A DNA stretch of 64,000 bases from the NCBI GenBank assembly GCA_015143295.1, contig CM026551.1:47232034-47296033 (forward strand). The letters are read 5' to 3'. How positions within the stretch are numbered: the first letter of the stretch is position 1; each line of letters begins with the position of its first letter. A model generated the notes under the pieces. That model did not search any database and was not told where the DNA came from. It worked only from the letters and a program-made list of their open reading frames with translations. This stretch comes from Tetracentron sinense (Eukaryota; Streptophyta; Magnoliopsida; Trochodendrales; Trochodendraceae). This document shows positions 58,148 through 64,000 of the stretch, piece after piece. A program made the translations under genes and the position numbers.

Positions 58148-58388
58148 TTGTACTTGACTTTTTTCTTTTTTTTTCTCGGGTTCAAAAGTACTTTACTTCC
58201 TTTAATTGTAATTAATATTTTGTACTATAATTTTCCTAAAAAAAATTAATGTTGATGATACTAACTTTATTGATTATAGAATCTTAATCACAGTTAAAGA
58301 AAATTTAAAATGGACATGTGTCAACAATGAGGAAGCAAGGAGCCCATTATTTTTTTTAGTCGGTGTATCTTTATACTTTTTTATAAAA
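58148..58388. repeat. Duplicated flank between two Helitron ends
   Basis: 58149-58245 repeats 57526-57645 (TACTT.ACTTTTTTC, TTCCTTTAATTGTAATTAAT). No gene. Confidence 0.55.
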
Positions 58389-58425
58389 CTAGCAAACGCA
58401 ACATGCAATGCACGGAACAAAAACA
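58389..58425 (-). mobile_element. Second Helitron 3' end, opposite orientation
   Basis: On the minus strand CCGTGCATTGCATG is followed by TTGCGTTTGCTAG then T, resembling the same terminus with a decayed hairpin. The element would extend to higher coordinates; its 5' end was not found. Confidence 0.45.
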
Positions 58426-59180
58426 TGAAAATGAGATGTAAAACAATAAAAAAAATTAAAGCAAAGTGATACAAAAATATTAACAAAATATTAACAAAAT
58501 ATGAACACTCAAATAATTATAAGATAAAGATAATTAATGAAAGTTTAAATGATTAAACAAAATTACAAATATGTAGTAGATATATCACGATGAATGGACT
58601 CCCACAAAAAATCTAAAATCGACTACAATGTTCGTTGAGATATATAATATTGTTGTCTACTCTTGGAAGTTCATGGTAAAGGTTTCATCCCCATCAATGT
58701 GAACTACAATTGCATCAGGTTTGGCAGCAACCGTGATTGTCACAGGCAACCCAATTCAATAACTGGATTGTTATCATTTTTTTTAATCAAATCTCATAGG
58801 GTCTGTTCCTTTCAAGAGAAAGTGGGGTAAAGTAAAAGAAAATCCCACTTTCTCTTGTTTGTTTGGTGTTTGGTTGGGGAGAAAGGCACACTTTCTAAAA
58901 ACATCTTTCTCTACAGTAAATTAATTTCTTTCACTATCCTTTAAAATTTTCTCAAAAATATAGGTTATTTTGAGAGAAAGCATGACACGGTTTCCAAGGT
59001 GACCCAATAACGGTCATTACTTTTTTTTTATTTTTTTCTTTTCCTCTAACTATCCTTGTAAACAATACACAAGAGAAATAGGTTGCTAGACTCTTACACA
59101 TTCCTAGAGTTCTCAATGACTATTTCCCATTTCATTATAAGACGGATCCCCATGGTCATGACATGGAAGAGATTCCCACC
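58426..59180. other. Non-coding DNA with a Tourist-like fragment
   Basis: 58797-58990 (GGGTCTGTTCCTTTC, AGAAAGTGGGGTAAAGTAAA) resembles the Tourist-like MITE at 35686-36102. Otherwise no gene seen. Confidence 0.4.
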
Positions 59181-59887
59181 ATGATTTGTGGCTCCTAGAC
59201 TAGATGGACTCCTACTTATCTTCAGCAAAATAGGTTGACCCCTTTTGCTCGGATCCTCCATTTGCTCATATGCTCCAACCTCCACCCTAGAGGTCATAGC
59301 ATTGGCATCATTTCATATCGTGCTCGATTTCTTCATGCTCTTCTCACATATGAGTCTATTGATCTTGTCTCCCACATCATAGAATTGATGATTCATGCAT
59401 CCTTTCTTATCGTTGAAACTATTGGTCTGTCATTTGGCATCTTGGTCAAGCTTACTTTGGTCACCTATAATATCCATCATTCAGCTAATGTTGAAGTTGG
59501 TACCTCTAAAGGGTCTCTCACAGCGAAAACATACACTAGTAGCAGTGCTCATGTTGTCGACCCTACAGCACCTCCTCCTAATGATGGACCTACTCAGCCT
59601 CCTTTTGCCCCTCCTACGATAATGGACTTACTAGCTGCTCTGCAAGGCAGACAACGTTCTTCGATGAGTCTCGCTCAACCCAGGCAACTTTTCATAGCAT
59701 GATGGAGACCCAGCTTTCCAGCTTTGCTGCTGAGACTCGAGGTCACTTTCGACATCTCAACACTTCAGTGTCAGGTCTGAAGTCGGATTTTAAACGACTT
59801 AGAGTGGAGTACTTGCGTCGTCCAGCTGATGGTGATGGTGACTCGAGCGATGATGGAGATGATGTTGACCAGGCTATTGATGCCTAG
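59181..59887 (+). pseudogene. 3' ORF of a copia (SIRE-like) retrotransposon, frameshifted
   Basis: The frame from about 59226 (LTPFARILHLLICSNLHPRG..., FLHALLTYESIDLVSHIIELM) resembles the 'putative plant transposon protein' domain found in plant retroelement-derived ORFs. It passes a Pro/Thr-rich linker, then a one-base frame change near 59650-59700, after which a coiled-coil-like end (ETQLSSFAAETRGHFRHLNT) and an acidic tail (DGDGDSSDDGDDVDQ) follow to a TAG at 59885-59887. SIRE-type copia elements carry such an extra, env-position ORF. The upstream part and pol are missing. Confidence 0.5.
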
Positions 59888-60648
59888 AGTTTAGTTTTTG
59901 GTTGATGTTGATGTTATTTGTTTTGGATGCTATCTTTTTTATGATGTATATTGGCATGGACCATTTTTCATATTAGCACTTGTGTATGTTATTTTGTTTA
60001 TGATGATTTTCTGATGTATTCTGGCTATGGATCACTTCTATCATTTTCTTACTTTCTAATCATGGTATCTCTGTCTAATTTCATAGATATGGATTGTGGT
60101 TACATACTTTGACTTGAATGAATCTTGTTATATTTGTTTCATATTTGTGATGTGATATCTTTTGGACTTTCGAAAGTTATGTGTAGATGACTATTGATTT
60201 AGTCATAGTCTTGTGGCTAATTTGTCTTGATGCTATCTTTTGGTCATATGAATATATTCTTGATAGCTTGTCTTGATATGGATGATCTCTAGAACTCATA
60301 ATGCTGAAATTCTGTTATAGTTTGAGCTTGATGGTTATTTTCCCTCAAACATTGATTAATGATGTTATGCTTTGGCATTCGTGTCAAAAAAGGGGAGAGA
60401 ATAGAAGTACATTTCAATTATGATGTTCACCTGATTATTAAACTTTGTATTTTTCATACTTCAATTGGTTTTATGTTTAAGCATGTGCAAGTGTACAAAT
60501 CAAGTTGACATGAAAGACTAAAGAGTTTGTAGATTGTCATGATTTTTTTTTGAGTCATGTAATTGGTTAAGCTCCCCATGTTTGAATGGTTTAGGGGAGT
60601 TTTTATCAAGTCATGTACTCAAGTTTTTTATTTTGTCATAGAATTGTC
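59888..60648 (+). other. Long 3' untranslated stretch of the copia element
   Basis: T/G-rich, non-coding, between the 3' ORF and the polypurine tract. Long 3' non-coding parts are usual for SIRE-type elements. Confidence 0.45.
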
Positions 60649-60660
60649 AAAGGGGGAGAT
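60649..60660 (+). promoter_or_regulatory. Polypurine tract of the copia element
   Basis: AAAGGGGGAGAT ends exactly where the LTR begins with TG (60661). Confidence 0.75.
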
Positions 60661-61889
60661 TGTAAAGTCATAATTGTGTTGGCTTAATTCCGATGTCAAA
60701 ATGGTGTCAATGTAAGTCTAATGTCGATATCCCTCTTGTTGTTCAAGACCGGTGAAGATGAAGCTCCAAAGACTCAATTGAAGTACATTCCAGCTAAAGT
60801 TTCGCTCACACTCTTAGGATGGTAAGTGACCTAGATGCCTAGTGGTTACCTTGAGTGGAATTAACCTAGATAATGTTATCATATACCTTATGCGATTAGA
60901 AGTTGACCCAATTATGTTTAATAGCCTTTTGGATGGCTGATTAGAGTTTGAAATGAGTTATGTGCACAAAAGAACAACATTCAGCATAGACCGTTTGAAC
61001 GGGCTGCTAGTTGTTCAAACGGTTTAATTGGACTTCGATTCCAATAGCTACCTAGTGGACCTTTTCAGGCCAATTCCTAACCAATCTTTAGGTCGTTCGA
61101 ACGCACATTGGTCGTTCGAACGAACCTCGTATTTTGAGTTCTAAAGTTATCTTAACTCTGTTTTAGCAATTGAATTGCTTTGATTATTTAAGTAATAATC
61201 CCTTAGCTCGTTCTAAAGTTGAAGTGAGAGAGTTTAGAGACTTCTCTGAATATTCTAGGGTTCTCTAATTCTCTCTTGGTGGATACCATATGTTCTCCTC
61301 TCTTATTCTCTAGATGATGCAAGATTGAACTTTTACATCTTGTTTTTGCATCGGTTGATCTCCATTGTGATTGAGATCCCTCTAGAAGATAGTTAAAACA
61401 TTCAATACAGTTTGTGTGCTCTGTGTGAGCGTTTAGTTGGCGTGATCCAAAGCTGTCGAGGACGGAGATAAATCTTTGGAGATCGTGGTTAGAAACTTTG
61501 AGAGACGTTGGCCGGTGAGGAACCGGAGCTATTGTTGTAGAGATCGAACGAGGAGTTCGTGGACTTCAAGACGAATAATCTTTACCAAGGAACAATGTTT
61601 GGTATCCGGTTGGGTAAGATTCGAGTCTTGTAATTGATAACAATTCTCATTATGGATTTTGTGCTGGACTAGATCCCGTGGTTTTTCCCGAAAGGTTTTC
61701 CATGTAAAAAAATCTTATGTGTTGTGAATTGTGTGTCTTCCACTATTTTCGCACTTGATTGCTTTGTTTTACCATAACTCTAATTAATAAACTTGTTAAA
61801 ATTAAAATTAGTAGACATTGCTAGGAAGACTTATTCACCCCTCCCCCCCCCCCTCTAGGTCAAAGGAATCATTGAAAGAGGATATTTCA
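60661..61889 (+). repeat. Copia LTR, 1229 bp, flanked by PPT and PBS
   Basis: Starts TGTAAAGTCATAATTG directly after the PPT and ends GGATATTTCA directly before the PBS. TATTTAAG near 61185 may be the TATA box. U3 contains two GGTCGTTCGAACG units (about 61091-61128) and a related CCGTTTGAACGG/GTTCAAACGG pair (about 60992-61022). A C-rich run lies near 61842-61854. Confidence 0.72.
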
Positions 61890-61890
61890 A

Positions 61891-61903
61891 TTAGTATCAG
61901 AGC
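61891..61903 (+). promoter_or_regulatory. Primer binding site (initiator-Met type)
   Basis: TTAGTATCAGAGC differs from the common TTGGTATCAGAGC copia PBS by one base and lies one base after the LTR. Confidence 0.78.
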
Positions 61904-61960
61904 GGGTTCACTTACAAGGTTAAACCCTTAAACGTGATCTTGTTTTAAAATCTTTGATCA

Positions 61961-62932
61961 ATGACTAATATAAGAGATAGTGGTTATGTCTCTCGTCCCC
62001 CACTGTTTGATGTGAATAATTATGCCAATTGGAAAGCTTGAATGAGAGTCTTTCTCAAATCTATAGACAAAAGAATTTAGATGTCTATTATAAATGGGTG
62101 GACTACGCCCACGAATATTCTCGATGACATAACCATCACCAAAGATTCCAAAGACTGGACTAGAGATGAGCTTGAGACTAGTGGATGGAACACTAAGGGT
62201 TTCAATGCAATTTTTACTGCAGTCACAGCCGATGAATTTTGACGAATTTCTTCTTGTGAAACAGCAAATGAGGCATGAGGCATGAGACATGAGACATTCT
62301 TGAAATTACCCATGAGGGTACCACTACAGTTAAGATCTCAAAGCTTTAAATGTTCACCACTAAATTTTAAATTTTAAATATTGAAGACAATGACACTTTT
62401 GATGAATTCTATGCTAAACTGAGTGACATTGTCAATTATAGTTTCAATTTGGGTGAAAAACTAAGAGAGTCCAAAATAGTGAGAAAAATCATTAGATCTT
62501 TACCTGAGAGATTTCAATCTTAGGTCACTGTCATAGAAGAGAGCAAGAATGTGGACTCTCTCAAGATTGAGGAACTGGTTGGGTCCCTCCAAACCTTTGA
62601 ACTCAATTTTCGGTCATCCAAGAAAAATAAATTTGTGGCCTTGAAATCTATCAAGCAAACTTTGGATGAAGACGACAGTGACTCGGAGTTGGAAGAGAAG
62701 AAATTAGCCTTATTTGTTAAGAAATTTCAAAAAAAATTGAAAACAAATAAGAGAGTTAATCTTAGAAAATGACGAAAATATTTTGAAAAGTCAAAGTCAA
62801 AACCTTGGGAAAATAAGAAAACTCTTAAAAATGATGACAAGAAATCTCGTGACATCCAATGCTATGAGTGCAACTGATATGGTCACAACTCACTTAAATG
62901 CCCTAATATTCAGAAAACAAGGGAAAAGTAAT
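61961..62932 (+). pseudogene. gag: Copia gag, broken by stops
   Basis: From the ATG at 61961, 71 bases after the LTR, the frame reads copia Gag hallmarks: YANWKA then MRVFLKSID, IINGWTTP, DWTRDELE, NAIFTAVTADEF; then EDNDTFDEFYAKLSDIVNYSFNLGEK..., IIRSLPERFQ, KIEELVGSLQTFEL, and a zinc knuckle C-X2-C-X4-H-X4-C at 62860-62901. Several in-frame stops (for example at 62038-62040) and frame changes show decay. No protease, integrase or RT follows before unrelated sequence at about 63009. Confidence 0.75.
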
Positions 62933-63008
62933 GAATGCCACATAGGATGACAGTGAAGCCGAAAGTGAAAAATCTGATAGCTCTTCTTCAAGTGGAGAAT
63001 CTATTGCC

Positions 63009-64000
63009 TAAGTATACGGCCCTAGAGTGGGGTGAATAGGGTATTGGCAAATTTAAAATTATTCCTAGTTCATTTTTGCAGAATTTTAAATTAATTGAGG
63101 AATGGAAACTAGTAATTTTATGTTAATGCAATACAGAAAAGTAGAGAGAGTTAGATAGTGCAAACACCAAGAGTTTGTTCTCGAGGTTCGGTAACCTGCC
63201 TACGTCCCCGCCTTTAAGCTTCCCACTTCAAGGATTCACCATGATTTTACTCACATAGACTTCTTCACAGGTGAAGTCCAAACCTTTTACAATTCTCTTC
63301 TGGGTGAGAGTCACACCTTTACAATCATTTTTCGGGTAAGGATAAAACCTGACTTTGCAAGAGAACACCCCTCTCATGACTTTTTTGAAGCTACCACTTC
63401 AATCCAAGAATCCACCAATTCTTGACTTTTCATTACAATCAAAAATTTGGATTTCAATCCGAAATTTTGCTCATTCGATGAACTGAAAATATTGACTTTC
63501 AAGCACTATAGAAATCACTCAAAGATAGGAATTACATAGCTAAAAAACAAAGATTGAGATTTCTAGGTTTTCTCAATAAATGAATCACTAAAGATTGGTG
63601 AGAATTGAAAGAGAGTTAATGATATTGTCTATATTTGTTCACAAGTTGTTTTAAGTTCATAAATGAACTTAATTTATAGGTCTTGGATCAATAGTTCCAT
63701 TGGGTCGGGAAACATTAAATGCCAAACTAGCCATTAGAGCAATTTGGGTGTTTCCCGCATGAATTTGTCGATGAGTTCAAGAGGGGTCTTTGGATTCATC
63801 CTCGAGTTCTAAGGTAGAAAGCTACAGAACTTTCTCTAACTCCATTCGTCAACAAGTTCACTCAATCTCTTTGGATTCGTTGACGAGTCCTTCAATTTTT
63901 CATAGGATTCTCATCTTTTAATGATCTTAATGATAGGAATGGTTTCCAAGGTCTTTTGGCTTTCCTTAGCCAATATTTTTCTCATTCTTTGTAATGTCCT
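63009..64000. mobile_element. LTR-type repeat fragment to the window end
   Basis: Starts near GGCCCTAGAGTGGGGTGAAT and contains GAGGTTCGGTAACCTGCCTA and repeated GGTGAAGTCCAAACC / GGGTGAGAGTCACACC modules often found in plant copia LTRs and leaders. No coding region. The right end lies outside the window. Confidence 0.4.

Overview
The window is nuclear DNA of a flowering plant. It is AT-rich, its genes have GT-AG introns, it holds two recognisable plant housekeeping or transport genes, and most of the remainder is transposon sequence typical of angiosperms. The species cannot be fixed from the sequence.

Host genes. (1) 7795-11131, minus strand: a complete ten-exon KAT1/KAT2-type Shaker potassium channel, 608 codons as assembled by eye. 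It has voltage sensor, TTTGYGD filter, cyclic-nucleotide-binding domain and KHA domain, with an unusual in-frame insertion of about 26 residues in the cNBD. (2) 45839-57359, minus strand: prefoldin subunit 6, 130 codons in five exons. Exons 1-4 lie within 700 bp, but the last 19 codons are 10.8 kb away across one giant intron filled with transposon debris. A decayed copy of the last exon sits directly after the stop codon.

Large mobile elements. 14770-25673 is a full-length minus-strand Ty3/gypsy element of the Tat type: two 740-bp LTRs that differ at about 5 sites by eye, 5-bp target duplication ATCCT, PBS, PPT, gag-protease, pol with two RNase H domains and integrase, a tandem-repeat 3' region, and a spliced antisense ORF on the opposite strand. 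Its gag-pro and pol share one frame and are split by a single UAG in the leaky context UAG-CAA-UUA. A solo LTR of a related family lies at 28244-29140 (TSD GTATT). A terminal-repeat retrotransposon in miniature lies at 29968-30850 (TSD CATAC). At 59.2-62.9 kb a decayed copia element of apparent SIRE type has the order 3' ORF - PPT - LTR - PBS - gag, so one LTR is shared between a 3' end and a 5' end.

Small elements. Mutator-like MITEs and a 1.5-kb foldback element with 9-bp TSDs, Tourist-like MITEs with TTA duplications, GAGCTC-rich hAT elements (one with a perfect 8-bp TSD), a CACTA MITE, Helitron 3' ends, LINE and SINE pieces and (TA)n tracts fill most of the space. At 35.3-37.65 kb three elements are nested so that their target duplications give the order of insertion. 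A GC-rich block at 5.64-6.34 kb looks organellar. No tRNA, rRNA or CRISPR was seen. Exon boundaries were placed by reading frame continuity, splice consensus and family resemblance; no alignment program was run.
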